DNA from: Rugosimonospora acidiphila
GTDB taxonomy: Bacteria > Actinomycetota > Actinomycetes > Mycobacteriales > Micromonosporaceae
Length of the DNA: 64,000 nt
Direction of reading: 5' to 3'
Assembly (NCBI RefSeq): GCF_039543385.1
Contig: NZ_BAABJQ010000015.1
Span: 124,001-188,000 of the forward strand
The position numbers were made by a program, and so were the translations under genes. A model generated the notes under the pieces. That model had not been told where the DNA came from and ran no database searches. It was given only the letters and a program-made list of their open reading frames with translations. How positions within the stretch are numbered: the stretch's first letter is position 1; every line of letters begins with the position of its first letter. Below are positions 7,770 to 15,663 of the stretch, piece by piece.

Positions 7770-10655
7770 TCAGTGCGCCGATCGCACGTGCTGGATCGCC
7801 TTGGTGACGTAGCCGGAGCCGGCACCGGTCGCGGTGAACGTGGCGGTGCCGCTCGGGGTATCGGCCGGGATGGTGGTCACCAGCCGGACCCGGCCGGCAC
7901 CGTCGGCGACCGCCCGGCCGAGCGAGGTGGCGCCGAGTGTGAACTCGACGCTCTCCCCGGCCCGGTACCCGCTGCCGCGCAGCGTGGTGGTGGCGCCGGC
8001 GACGGTACCGGTCACCTGGAACCGGCCCGGCGTCAGCGACGCCGCGTACTCCCGGCACGGGTCGCCCGCGACACCGACCTCGGGCGCCGGAGTGCCCCCG
8101 GTGACCCCGTCGTCCTCGCGGACGGTCAGGGTACCGAAGCCGTGATCACCCATCACCGCTCCGGTGACGTCGGTGGCGGAGACCTTGAACGACGTGGACG
8201 CCGTCGCGCTGGGCAGCGCGTCGCCGTACGTCGGCACCGTCACCGGCACGCACACCTGCCCCGGGGCGAAGGTGACCTGCCGCATCGTCACGCCGGCCTT
8301 ACCGGTGGCCGAGCCGAACACGCTCACGTCGGCGGTCACCGGATGGTCGACACGGCGGGACAGCACGGCCGCGACCCTCGCCGTACCCGGGCCGGAGCCC
8401 TCCTCGACGCGCGCCGCCGCCACGTTCACGGTCGCCTGCTGCGCCGGTACCCGGGCACCGACCGCACGGTCCTCCAACGAGAGGTCGGAGAGGTAGACGC
8501 CGCCGGAGTCGGTACCGTCGGCGCCCCGCGCGCCGGTGAACCGCACCTCGCGCACGTCGCGCCGGTTGATCCCGGCAAGCGCCGAGGTCGGGATCGTCAC
8601 CTGCTGGAGGATCACCTTGCGCAGCCACGGCGAGCTGACCCCCGGCATCCGGGTGACCGCCTGCGGGTTGAGCGCGGAGACCGGTGCCGACCAGGTGCGC
8701 CCGGACCCGTCGACGACCGTGATGGTCAGGTCGGTACCGGTGGAGACGAACTCGTCCGCCGCCACCTTCACCGAGATCTGGTCGTACCCCCGCACGTCGC
8801 GCGCCGCGGGCGGCACCGTCACCCGGGCCTGGCCGGTCCGCGACGCCCAGGTCAGGTGCAGCATCGGTGACGACGGATCGTTCCACGCCCACTGGGCCGG
8901 CGACCAGTGCGGCACCGCCGCCTCGTTCAGCGTCGTGGTGCAGAACGGCTGTGCCTGGGGCAACTCCACCCCGCCCGACCCGCCCATGCTGGCGCAGACG
9001 TGCGCGGTGGCGTCGCCGAGCACGCGGACGCCGGAACCGGACCGCTCGAAGGTGTTGATGTCCACCCGCGACTTCGCCGGCTGGGTGGCGGTCGTGGTGA
9101 TGTGCGCGAACGCGGTCGACGGCGCGGTCACGGCCGAACCGTCGAACAGCGGCTGGAACTGCCGCTCGTTGCCCAGGGTGAGCCGGAAGAACCCGGCGAC
9201 GTACGCGGTCTCCACCGCGACCTGTTGGGTCGGGCTGAGCCGGGTCGTGGTCGTCGACGACGGGTCGCAGACCGGATCGTCGGCGCCATCCGCGGCGGCC
9301 CAGTCGTCGGAGGTACCCGACGGCCAGCCGCCGGGGGTCCAGATGGTGTTGAAGTAGTTGTGGTTGGCGCCCATCACCAGCACCGCCGAGCGCAGCACGT
9401 TGTCCGCGAAGGCGTGCCGCGAGTCGTCGACGATGTGCTGACCCATCAGGTTCTCCACGTCGCCGTCGCAGTACGGCAGGACGGTCGCGGTCGCCACGTT
9501 CGGCAGCGAGATACGGTCGTAGTCGACCGGCGCCAGCGGCAGCACCGCGCGGATGCCGAACTGCTGTGCGACCGGTAGCGCGTCGTTGAGCGTGGACGCG
9601 GCGACCACACCCTCGCCGCCCCGCGAGTGGCCCATGATGCCGACGTCGCCGAAGTTGAACCTGCCGATCAGGTCGGCCGGCGTGACGTCACCGTTCAGGG
9701 CCTCGCCGAGATTCACGTCCCGGTCGGTGAACGCGTCGTGGTACACCGCCGGCGCTCCGGCGTCGGCCTTCTTCAGCATCCGCAACGTGTCGAGGATGAG
9801 TTCACCGCGGGCCTGTGCGCCGTAGTCGGCGGCAAGCTGGTTGTCGCTGGCGTTGATGGCGTTGGCGGAGATGGAGACCACCACGTACCCGTCGCTGGCC
9901 AGCGCGCGGGCCGGCGCGTCGTACCCGAGGAAGCTGGGGATCGGGAACCGCTGCTCGGTACTGGTCGGCGAGGTGAGGCAGGGCCAGCCGGCCGGGTTGG
10001 GCTTTCCACTGCCGTAGCACGACGAGTGCCGGCCGTGCTCGAAGATCACCACCGGATGGCGGCCGCCGCCGTCCGGCAGGTAGATCTTCCCCTCCAACTC
10101 ACCGCGGATGCCGCCGATGTTCAGCAGGGGGATCGCCTGGTCGCCGAAGTCGTAGACGGCCTCGGCGACGCGGTGGGGTCCGGGCGTCGACGGGTCGACC
10201 GGCAGGACTTTCGGGGTGCCCTGCGGTGCGGAGCGGTCGGCGCCCGCGCCGGGCGCGGTCGGGTCCGGTGCGGTCGGCTCCGGTGCGCTCGCGCCGGCCG
10301 TGCCGTCCACCGTCGCGTCGGTCGTGACCGAGCTGGCCGTCAGCACCGAGGCGTCGGTCGTCACCAGCGACAGCGACCGCCCGTCGGCGGACTCCGTCGC
10401 GGGCCCGAGGCTCTGGCCGTCGGCGGCGAGACTCGGCGCGCTCGCGGTGACCGGCAGCGGCCGGTCGAGGTCGAGGGTGACCCGAAAGCCACCGGCGACG
10501 CGGGTGATGGACCAGTGTGAGCCCGCGGCCACCTGGTCGGTGTGGCCGCCAGCGGCCGAGGCGGTGCCGTTGAGCAGGGTGGCGGACAGGCATGCGAGCA
10601 CGAGGGGGGCGGCGAGGCGTTTGGCACGTCTCATGCGCCGGGTCTGCTGAGACAC
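7770..10655 (-). CDS. Large secreted alpha/beta hydrolase (961 aa)
   Basis: A secreted esterase- or lipase-like enzyme of unknown substrate. A basic N-terminus and hydrophobic stretch ending TASAA form a signal peptide. A Thr/Ala/Pro-rich segment (about 100-150) leads into an alpha/beta hydrolase domain with VVIFEHGRHSSCYG (oxyanion region) and nucleophile elbow IMGHSRGGEG (about 345). It resembles chlorophyllase/PET-hydrolase-like secreted hydrolases rather than peptidases. The C-terminal half is beta-rich, with a CalX-beta-like segment (VEEGSGPGTARVAAVLSRR) and an Ig-like final domain, probably for surface or substrate binding. The GTG at 10655 has AAGGA upstream. It is leftward and apparently monocistronic, with a strong inverted repeat in its leader. 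Confidence 0.85.
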   Translation of the reverse strand: MSQQTRRMRRAKRLAAPLVLACLSATLLNGTASAAGGHTDQVAAGSHWSITRVAGGFRVTLDLDRPLPVTASAPSLAADGQSLGPATESADGRSLSLVTTDASVLTASSVTTDATVDGTAGASAPEPTAPDPTAPGAGADRSAPQGTPKVLPVDPSTPGPHRVAEAVYDFGDQAIPLLNIGGIRGELEGKIYLPDGGGRHPVVIFEHGRHSSCYGSGKPNPAGWPCLTSPTSTEQRFPIPSFLGYDAPARALASDGYVVVSISANAINASDNQLAADYGAQARGELILDTLRMLKKADAGAPAVYHDAFTDRDVNLGEALNGDVTPADLIGRFNFGDVGIMGHSRGGEGVVAASTLNDALPVAQQFGIRAVLPLAPVDYDRISLPNVATATVLPYCDGDVENLMGQHIVDDSRHAFADNVLRSAVLVMGANHNYFNTIWTPGGWPSGTSDDWAAADGADDPVCDPSSTTTTRLSPTQQVAVETAYVAGFFRLTLGNERQFQPLFDGSAVTAPSTAFAHITTTATQPAKSRVDINTFERSGSGVRVLGDATAHVCASMGGSGGVELPQAQPFCTTTLNEAAVPHWSPAQWAWNDPSSPMLHLTWASRTGQARVTVPPAARDVRGYDQISVKVAADEFVSTGTDLTITVVDGSGRTWSAPVSALNPQAVTRMPGVSSPWLRKVILQQVTIPTSALAGINRRDVREVRFTGARGADGTDSGGVYLSDLSLEDRAVGARVPAQQATVNVAAARVEEGSGPGTARVAAVLSRRVDHPVTADVSVFGSATGKAGVTMRQVTFAPGQVCVPVTVPTYGDALPSATASTSFKVSATDVTGAVMGDHGFGTLTVREDDGVTGGTPAPEVGVAGDPCREYAASLTPGRFQVTGTVAGATTTLRGSGYRAGESVEFTLGATSLGRAVADGAGRVRLVTTIPADTPSGTATFTATGAGSGYVTKAIQHVRSAH

Positions 10656-10686
10656 CCGTGGTCCTTCCTAGTCGACGGAACGGCGT

Positions 10687-10727
10687 GCAGCGGCATCGCT
10701 GCTATTGATATGTGGCGATGCCGCTGC
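10687..10727. promoter_or_regulatory. 13-base perfect inverted repeat around an AT-rich core, upstream of the secreted hydrolase
   Basis: GCAGCGGCATCGC (10687-10699) is mirrored exactly by GCGATGCCGCTGC (10715-10727), with the AT-rich spacer TGCTATTGATATGTG between. The left edge is 31 bases before the GTG at 10655. The spacer is the most AT-rich patch nearby and could hold the -10 element (TATCAAT on the minus strand), so the arms may be an operator or a leader hairpin. Confidence 0.5.
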
Positions 10728-10780
10728 CGGGCAACCGTATCCAGTCGGCGCGGGGCACGGAAGACCGATCTTGTCACCTG

Positions 10781-10814
10781 CGTATTCCGGCGCCTCGCGT
10801 ATTCCGGCGCCTCG
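10781..10814. repeat. 17-base perfect tandem duplication
   Basis: CGTATTCCGGCGCCTCG occurs at 10781-10797 and again at 10798-10814. It is non-coding and lies between the two divergent promoters. It could be a duplicated binding site or a recent slippage event. Confidence 0.7.
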
Positions 10815-10935
10815 GAAACCACCGGCGACATGAACCATTGGCTATATGCCAACCGCGCCGCCCACCGGGCGATGCCGGCACCACACCCGCCCGTCCCGCC
10901 CACCCGTTCGCGGATCAGACCAACACCCTGGTTTA

Positions 10936-10948
10936 ACAAGTAGCTTGT
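10936..10948. promoter_or_regulatory. Candidate MarR operator
   Basis: ACAAG-TAG-CTTGT is an inverted repeat 12 bases before the marR GTG, overlapped by a second pair, GTAGC (10940-10944) and GCTAC (10955-10959). Its position over the likely core promoter suggests autorepression by the MarR protein. The function is inferred. Confidence 0.45.
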
Positions 10949-10960
10949 CTTTTTGCTACC

Positions 10961-11446
10961 GTGGACCGCGTGGACAAAGCAAGGATCGATCGGACCACGG
11001 CAGAGGTGGCGGTGCGGCTGTCCGTCGCGCTGAAGCGGCTGCGCTCCAGGCTGCGCGAGGAGGCGGGGATCACCCGGACGGGCTTCACGCTCACCCAGCT
11101 CGCGCTGCTGTCCCGCCTGATCGAGGAGGGCCCGGCGACGGCGACCGCCCTGGCCGCCACCGAGCACGTGAGCCAGCAGGCCATCGCGCAGAGCGTGGCC
11201 GCCCTGAAGGCCGCCGGCCTGGTGGGCACCGCGCCCGATGCCAGCGACCGCCGCAAGGTCATGATCAGTGTGACCGACGCCGGCCGCGAACAGCACGACT
11301 CGCTGCTGGCCTCCCGGGAGGCCTGGCTCGTCCGGGCGATCGACAAGATCATCGCCCCGGAGGAACGGGCCAGCCTCGACACCGCCATCGAGCTGCTGGA
11401 GCGGCTCGCCGCCGCCGACCTGCGCCCCGAGATCGAGATCCGATGA
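10961..11446 (+). CDS. MarR family transcriptional regulator
   Basis: A 161-residue winged-helix repressor. The core reads FTLTQLALLSRLIEEG, then the recognition helix region VSQQAIAQSVAALKAAGLV and the wing DASDRRKVMISVTDAGR, matching the MarR pattern. GTG codons at 10961 and 10970 are both possible starts; neither has a strong ribosome site, which fits a leaderless transcript. Its stop overlaps the MFS start (ATGA at 11443), so regulator and exporter are one operon. MarR proteins next to drug exporters usually derepress them when they bind a small phenolic or drug-like ligand; the ligand here is unknown. Confidence 0.92.
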   Translation: MDRVDKARIDRTTAEVAVRLSVALKRLRSRLREEAGITRTGFTLTQLALLSRLIEEGPATATALAATEHVSQQAIAQSVAALKAAGLVGTAPDASDRRKVMISVTDAGREQHDSLLASREAWLVRAIDKIIAPEERASLDTAIELLERLAAADLRPEIEIR

Positions 11447-13491
11447 CCTCGACGACCACGGGCGGCGGCCGGACGGACCCGGCCGACGCCTTCGGGTGGA
11501 AGTTCGTCACCCCGCTGTTCATGGGCTCCGCGCTCAACCCGGTCAACAGCTCCGTCATCGCCACCGCGCTGGTGCCGATCGCGGTGGCCCTGCACGTCTC
11601 GGTCGGCCGCACCGCGCTGCTGGTCTCGGCGCTGTATCTGGCCAGCGCGATCGCGCAGCCCACGGCCGGCAAGCTGGCCGAGGTCTTCGGGCCGCGCCGG
11701 GTGTTCCTCAGCGGCATCGTCATCGTGCTCGCCGGGGGCGTGCTCGGCGGCCTGAGCCGGGACCTGGCGATGCTGGTCGTGGCGCGGGTGCTGATCGGCA
11801 TCGGCACCTCGGCCGGGTACCCGTCGGCGATGCTGCTGATCCGTCGCCGAGCGGCGTGGGCCGGCCTGGACGCCCCGCCCGGCGGCGTGCTGGGCGGGCT
11901 GGCCATCGCCGGGCTGGCCACCATCGCGGTGGGCCCGCCGATCGGCGGGCTGCTGGTGGGCTCGTTCGGCTGGCGGTCGGCATTCCTGATCAATATTCCG
12001 CTCACCCTGGTCGCGCTGGCCATGGCGGCGTTCTGGATTCCCCGGGACCGGCCGGTCGACGGCCCGAAACGGGCCCGCGCGGTGGCGGCCCGCATCGACG
12101 CGGCCGGCATCGCCGGCTTCGGCGGAGCGATGACCGCCCTGCTGGTCTTCCTCATGTCGCTGCCGCACCCGAACTTCGTCGCGCTGGCCGTGACGGTCGT
12201 GGTCGGCGCGGCCCTGGTCTGGTGGGAGCTGCGCGTGGCGACGCCGTTCTTCGACGTACGCCAGCTCATCGCCAACGCCGCCCTGACCCGCACGTACCTG
12301 CGCAGCGGGCTGACCCTGCTCGGCGTGTACACGGTGCTGTACGGCATCAGCCAGTGGCTGGAGGCCGGGCGGGGATACTCGGCCGAGGAGGCCGGCCTGA
12401 TCATCCTCCCGATGGGCGTCCTGTCGGCCGTCATCTCGCGACCGGTGTCCCGGCGCAACCTGGTACGCGGGCCGCTGATCGCCGCCGCCGCCTCGATGCT
12501 CCTCGGCTCCCTCGGGGTGCTGCTGTTCACCTCGCACAGCCCGGCGATCCTGTTCATCGGCGTCACGCTGATCTTCGGGATCACCATCGGCACCACCTCG
12601 GTCGGCAACCAGACCGCCCTGTACGCACAGGCGCCACCCGAGCAGGTCGGCACCGCGTCCGGCCTGCTCCGCACGTTCAGCTACATCGGCTCCATCGCCT
12701 CCGCCACGCTCACCGAAATCACCTTCCGCACCAGGGTCACCGACGGCGGCCTGCACCTGATCGCCATCATCCTGGTCGTGGTCGCCGCCGTGGCGCTGCT
12801 GATGACCCTCGCCGATCGCCGCCTACGGAATTCCGCGCGGCCCGAGACCCCCGGCCGCGACCCGCGCGCCGGAGCACAACAAGGAGCACCAGTGACCGAC
12901 CCCTCCCCCGTCCTCGACCCGCGGCGCACCGCGCTGCTTGTGATGGACCTGCAGCCGGCGATCCTCGGTTCGCTCGCGGACGCCGACGCGCTGCTGTCCC
13001 GGCTGTCCGGCGCCATCGCCACGGCCCGCGACAGCGGCGCGCACGTCGGCTACGTGCGGGTGGCGTTCGAGGACCAGGACTATTCGGCGATCCCGCCGGA
13101 GAACAAGACGTTCGCCCGGCTCCACGGTGGCGGCTACCTGCGCAACGACTCGCCCGAGTCCGCCGTGCACGACGAGGTCGCGCCCCGGTCCGGCGACATA
13201 GTGGTCCGCAAGACCCGGGTGGGCGCCTTCTCCACCACGGATCTGGACCGGCAGCTGCGCGACCGGGGCGTCACGACGCTGATCCTGGGTGGCGTCAGCA
13301 CCAGCGGCGTCGTGCTGTCCACCGTCCGCGACGCGGCCGACCGCGACTACCGGGTGCTCGTCCTCTCGGACGGCAGCGCCGACCCGGACCACGAGGTACA
13401 CGACCTGCTGACCCGCAAGATCTTTCCGCGGCAGGCAGACGTCATCACGATCGCCGAGCTGCCCGAGCTCCTGGCCGCCGGGCGGTCGTAG
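11443..13491 (+). CDS. MFS drug exporter in one continuous frame with an isochorismatase-like domain
   Basis: The first 480 or so residues are a 14-helix-type MFS drug/proton antiporter: ALNPVNSSVIATALVPIA in TM1, SAIAQPTAGKLAEVFGPRR and DLAMLVVARVLIGIGTSAGYPS. There is no stop after the last helix. The frame runs through an Ala/Pro/Gly-rich linker into an isochorismatase-fold domain (LVMDLQPAIL, VVRKTRVGAFSTTDLDRQL, LILGGVSTSGVVLSTVRDA). In that fold the nucleophilic Cys usually sits where this protein has Val (STSGVVLS), though the Asp and Lys remain. An internal GTG at 12892 has AAGGAG just upstream, so the domain may be made as a fusion, separately, or both. The operon with MarR argues for efflux and perhaps modification of one compound. 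Confidence 0.85.
   Translation: MTSTTTGGGRTDPADAFGWKFVTPLFMGSALNPVNSSVIATALVPIAVALHVSVGRTALLVSALYLASAIAQPTAGKLAEVFGPRRVFLSGIVIVLAGGVLGGLSRDLAMLVVARVLIGIGTSAGYPSAMLLIRRRAAWAGLDAPPGGVLGGLAIAGLATIAVGPPIGGLLVGSFGWRSAFLINIPLTLVALAMAAFWIPRDRPVDGPKRARAVAARIDAAGIAGFGGAMTALLVFLMSLPHPNFVALAVTVVVGAALVWWELRVATPFFDVRQLIANAALTRTYLRSGLTLLGVYTVLYGISQWLEAGRGYSAEEAGLIILPMGVLSAVISRPVSRRNLVRGPLIAAAASMLLGSLGVLLFTSHSPAILFIGVTLIFGITIGTTSVGNQTALYAQAPPEQVGTASGLLRTFSYIGSIASATLTEITFRTRVTDGGLHLIAIILVVVAAVALLMTLADRRLRNSARPETPGRDPRAGAQQGAPVTDPSPVLDPRRTALLVMDLQPAILGSLADADALLSRLSGAIATARDSGAHVGYVRVAFEDQDYSAIPPENKTFARLHGGGYLRNDSPESAVHDEVAPRSGDIVVRKTRVGAFSTTDLDRQLRDRGVTTLILGGVSTSGVVLSTVRDAADRDYRVLVLSDGSADPDHEVHDLLTRKIFPRQADVITIAELPELLAAGRS
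12892..13491 (+). other. Internal in-frame start for a free isochorismatase-like protein
   Basis: A GTG at 12892, in the same frame as the MFS gene, is preceded by AAGGAG at normal spacing and would give a 199-residue cysteine-hydrolase-fold protein beginning TDPSPVLDPRRTALLVMDLQ. Isochorismatase relatives normally stand alone at about this length. The sequence suggests two genes that lost the intervening stop, or a dual-product frame. The Val in place of the nucleophilic Cys occurs, as far as I recall, in a subgroup of the family, so lack of activity is not certain. Confidence 0.55.
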
Positions 13492-13538
13492 CACGGAGGT
13501 GGCGCGGCGGTAGTGGTGATCCGGCGGTGGTGGTGCGG

Positions 13539-14339
13539 TCAGCGGTTGAGCACCGCCTGCCACTGCCGCCGCCGGATCGGCTCCGGCGTGAGCACGCAGT
13601 CGCCGCACGTACCGCCGCCCGGGATGCGGTAGTACAGGCAACAGTTGCGCCGCACCAGGAACCAGCGTGCCCGGCCGGGGTCGGGGCGGGCCAGGGTGGC
13701 GGTGCCGCGCAGCGGGGGCAGGGCAAGCGCCCGCTCGACGACGGCCGCCGCCGCCTCGGCGTGGCCGGGCATCGCATCGGCGATCATCCCAGCCGCGCCG
13801 CCCAGCGCCGAGGACACGTTGCCCCACAGCACGTGTGGCGAGACGCCGAATCGGTCGCGGAAGGCGTCGAGCACCGGCTCGACCAGGCCCCGGATCGCCG
13901 TACGGGTCAGCGCGTCCGCGACGGCAGCGGCGTCGTGACCGGCGCGGTCGACGGCGACGAGACCTCGATAGGCGATCGGGATCGGTCCGCCATCGACCGG
14001 ACGCCACCACATCCGGCGGGCGTCCGGCAGCGGCAGCGCGCCCCCGACCGCCACGGCGGCCAGCGGCGGCGACAGCAGCCGGGACGCCAGGCCGAGGAAG
14101 ACGATCGAGGCGACCACCCGCTCGCCGAGGTCCTCGATGCCCAGCCCGGACATCCGCGCCAGTGCCCGCCGCCCGGCGGCAACCCGCTCCGCGATCACCT
14201 CGGCGTCCAGCAGCTCCCGCAGCGGTCGCCAGTCGGGCCCGCCGTCCCCCGGCTCCCAGGCGAAGTAGGGGCCGATCCGCGCGGCGGCGCGCAGCACAGG
14301 TCCGGCGTCGACCTCGGGGCCCAGCTGATCGGGTGGCAC
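13539..14339 (-). CDS. FhuF-like [2Fe-2S] ferric-siderophore reductase
   Basis: A 266-residue protein whose C-terminus has the FhuF iron-sulfur signature: adjacent Cys-Cys, ten residues, then CGDC (RRNCCLYY ... GGTCGDC). The N-terminal part is Ala-rich and helical, with LGERVVASIVFLGLASRLLSPPL and a central WWRPVDGGPIP, as in actinobacterial FhuF homologues. The family releases iron from ferric siderophores in the cytoplasm by reduction. It starts 31 bases after cbtA on the same strand, so it may share the cobalamin-controlled transcript. It converges with the MFS gene at its right-hand neighbour. Confidence 0.85.
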   Translation of the reverse strand: MPPDQLGPEVDAGPVLRAAARIGPYFAWEPGDGGPDWRPLRELLDAEVIAERVAAGRRALARMSGLGIEDLGERVVASIVFLGLASRLLSPPLAAVAVGGALPLPDARRMWWRPVDGGPIPIAYRGLVAVDRAGHDAAAVADALTRTAIRGLVEPVLDAFRDRFGVSPHVLWGNVSSALGGAAGMIADAMPGHAEAAAAVVERALALPPLRGTATLARPDPGRARWFLVRRNCCLYYRIPGGGTCGDCVLTPEPIRRRQWQAVLNR

Positions 14340-14370
14340 GGCCTTGACCCTACGGGTTTCCGGATCGGGG

Positions 14371-15231
14371 TCAGGCGCCGACCGGCTCGGGTTGCCGTCC
14401 CCGAGACGCCGCGGCCGCGCTCGGCTCCAGCAGCCGGGCGGCCAGCGGGCCGAACACCAGACCGATGGCGGTCCACATCAGCAACTGCGCGGCCACCGAG
14501 TACAGCCGGAAGCTGAACAGCGCGTCGGCCGGGAAACCCGGGTACACCATGTGCCCGCCCGAATCGGTCAACGGCTGCGGCGTCTCGGTCAGGTGGTTGC
14601 CATACGACTGGTTGGCCGCCAGGTGCCCCAACGACGGCAGGATCACGATCACGATCCCGACCGCGACGACGAACACCCCACCCGCCAACAGGCTCGCGTT
14701 CCAGTTGCCGAACCGTGGCCGTAGCCGCTTGCCCAACCACACGCTCAGAATCAGCAGCGCCAGCGTGCAACCCACCATCAACAGGTACAGGAAGCCCCGC
14801 TGCCGGATGGTGTCCGGGTGCCCGATCGCCGGCGGGTTGGCCGGATACTTCAGGAACGGCACCAGGTACATGCCCAGGAAACCGCCCGCCGCCACCAGCA
14901 TCGCCAACGGTCGGGGTCGCAGCCGACCGGTACGCCCCAGGCACACGCAGTACGCCACGGCGAACAGCGCACCCATCGCCATCCCGAAGAAAATCAGCGC
15001 CACGCCGATGCCCACGTCCGCCTGGATGGTCCGGCTGAAGATATCCGGACCGTCGGCTGGCATCGGCAACCCGGCCGCCTTGTCCAGCGCCTCCTGCGCG
15101 GCGTCCCGGCCGCTCTCGTAATTGATCGCCCGCTGGATCACCGGCTCCGCGAAAATCCGTGCGAAGACGAACGCCAGCAGACCACCCACCGCGCCGGCGA
15201 GCACGCCGCGCAGGATCAGTCTCTTCTCCAT
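14371..15231 (-). CDS. cbtA: CbtA family cobalt transporter subunit
   Basis: A 286-residue integral membrane protein. It begins MEKRLILRGVLAGAVGGLLAFVFARIFAEPVI, has about six hydrophobic segments and carries the CbtA-type motifs QRAINYESGRDAA and the conserved extracytoplasmic loop FLKYPANPP. CbtA and CbtB are predicted to form a cobalt uptake system found beside B12 genes. The ATG at 15231 is preferred over an in-frame start at 15327, which would add a hydrophilic Thr/Ser-rich leader inside cbtB. It sits downstream of cbtB and a cobalamin riboswitch. Confidence 0.9.
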   Translation of the reverse strand: MEKRLILRGVLAGAVGGLLAFVFARIFAEPVIQRAINYESGRDAAQEALDKAAGLPMPADGPDIFSRTIQADVGIGVALIFFGMAMGALFAVAYCVCLGRTGRLRPRPLAMLVAAGGFLGMYLVPFLKYPANPPAIGHPDTIRQRGFLYLLMVGCTLALLILSVWLGKRLRPRFGNWNASLLAGGVFVVAVGIVIVILPSLGHLAANQSYGNHLTETPQPLTDSGGHMVYPGFPADALFSFRLYSVAAQLLMWTAIGLVFGPLAARLLEPSAAAASRGRQPEPVGA

Positions 15232-15262
15232 GTTCGGTTGTCCACCCGTCCGCTGATCGCCG

Positions 15263-15478
15263 TCAGTGGCAGGGGAAGCCGAGGAAATGCCGGCCGTCGT
15301 GGACGAACTCGTGCACGTGCATGTCACTACCGAAGATCGACAAGGCGCCCTGGTCCACCCCGATGAAGTAATACACCAGAAGCGCCAGCACGACCGTGCC
15401 GGCCAACCAGAGCACCGACTTCGACACCGGCAACACCAGCGGCGTCGACGTTTCCCGGGAACCAGAAACAGAACTCAC
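15263..15478 (-). CDS. cbtB: CbtB cobalt transporter subunit
   Basis: A 71-residue protein with one transmembrane helix (SVLWLAGTVVLALLVYYFIG) and the histidine-rich metal-binding tail HVHEFVHDGRHFLGFPCH that defines CbtB. The GTG at 15478 has a strong GAAGGAGG site. The pairing with cbtA and the riboswitch immediately upstream fit a B12-repressed cobalt importer. Confidence 0.93.
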   Translation of the reverse strand: MSSVSGSRETSTPLVLPVSKSVLWLAGTVVLALLVYYFIGVDQGALSIFGSDMHVHEFVHDGRHFLGFPCH

Positions 15479-15524
15479 GACGGGCCTCCTTCAGGGATCT
15501 TGCGTCCCTCTTCCAACGGGGCAA

Positions 15525-15640
15525 CGCGACGGCGAAGTATCTGACTCACGAACCACCCGACCCGGGTGACTCGCTCACAGTGGCGCGACCGTGCTGGACT
15601 CTCACCAGCTTCCTCACACCATCACGTGACCTTGACAGTA
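15525..15640 (-). ncRNA. Cobalamin riboswitch upstream of cbtBA
   Basis: Read on the minus strand the leader contains GAGGAAGCTGGTGAGAGTCC, then GGTCGCGCCACTGT, and further on GTGAGTCAGATAC. These match the GGAAnnnGGTGnnAnTCC, CGCnACTGT and B12-box elements of the cobalamin aptamer in order and spacing. A short AGGGA/TCCCT hairpin follows, ending near the cbtB ribosome site, consistent with translational control. High cobalamin would be expected to shut off cobalt uptake. The exact boundaries are approximate. Confidence 0.9.
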
Positions 15641-15663
15641 CGGACCCCGGCGAGCCGCGTCAA

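Larger units (their letters stand above)
10656..10960. promoter_or_regulatory. Divergent promoter region between secreted hydrolase and marR
   Basis: This 305-base region drives the hydrolase leftward and the MarR-MFS genes rightward. It contains the 13-base inverted repeat at 10687-10727, the 17-base tandem duplication at 10781-10814 and a MarR-type inverted repeat at 10936-10948, annotated separately. No small gene is convincing here. Confidence 0.5.

Noticed and set aside
6552..8870. 772-residue rightward open frame
   Set aside because: It runs antisense to the carboxyltransferase and secreted hydrolase genes and across their intergenic gap; Arg/Gly/Thr-rich nonsense sequence with no family features.
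10846..11442. Upstream extension of the MFS frame through the marR gene
   Set aside because: The MarR protein in a different phase is clearly real, and the ATGA overlap at 11443 gives the correct MFS start.
11496..14516. 1006-residue rightward open frame
   Set aside because: It overlaps the MFS frame in another phase and then the antisense of the FhuF gene; composition is Arg/Pro-rich shadow sequence.
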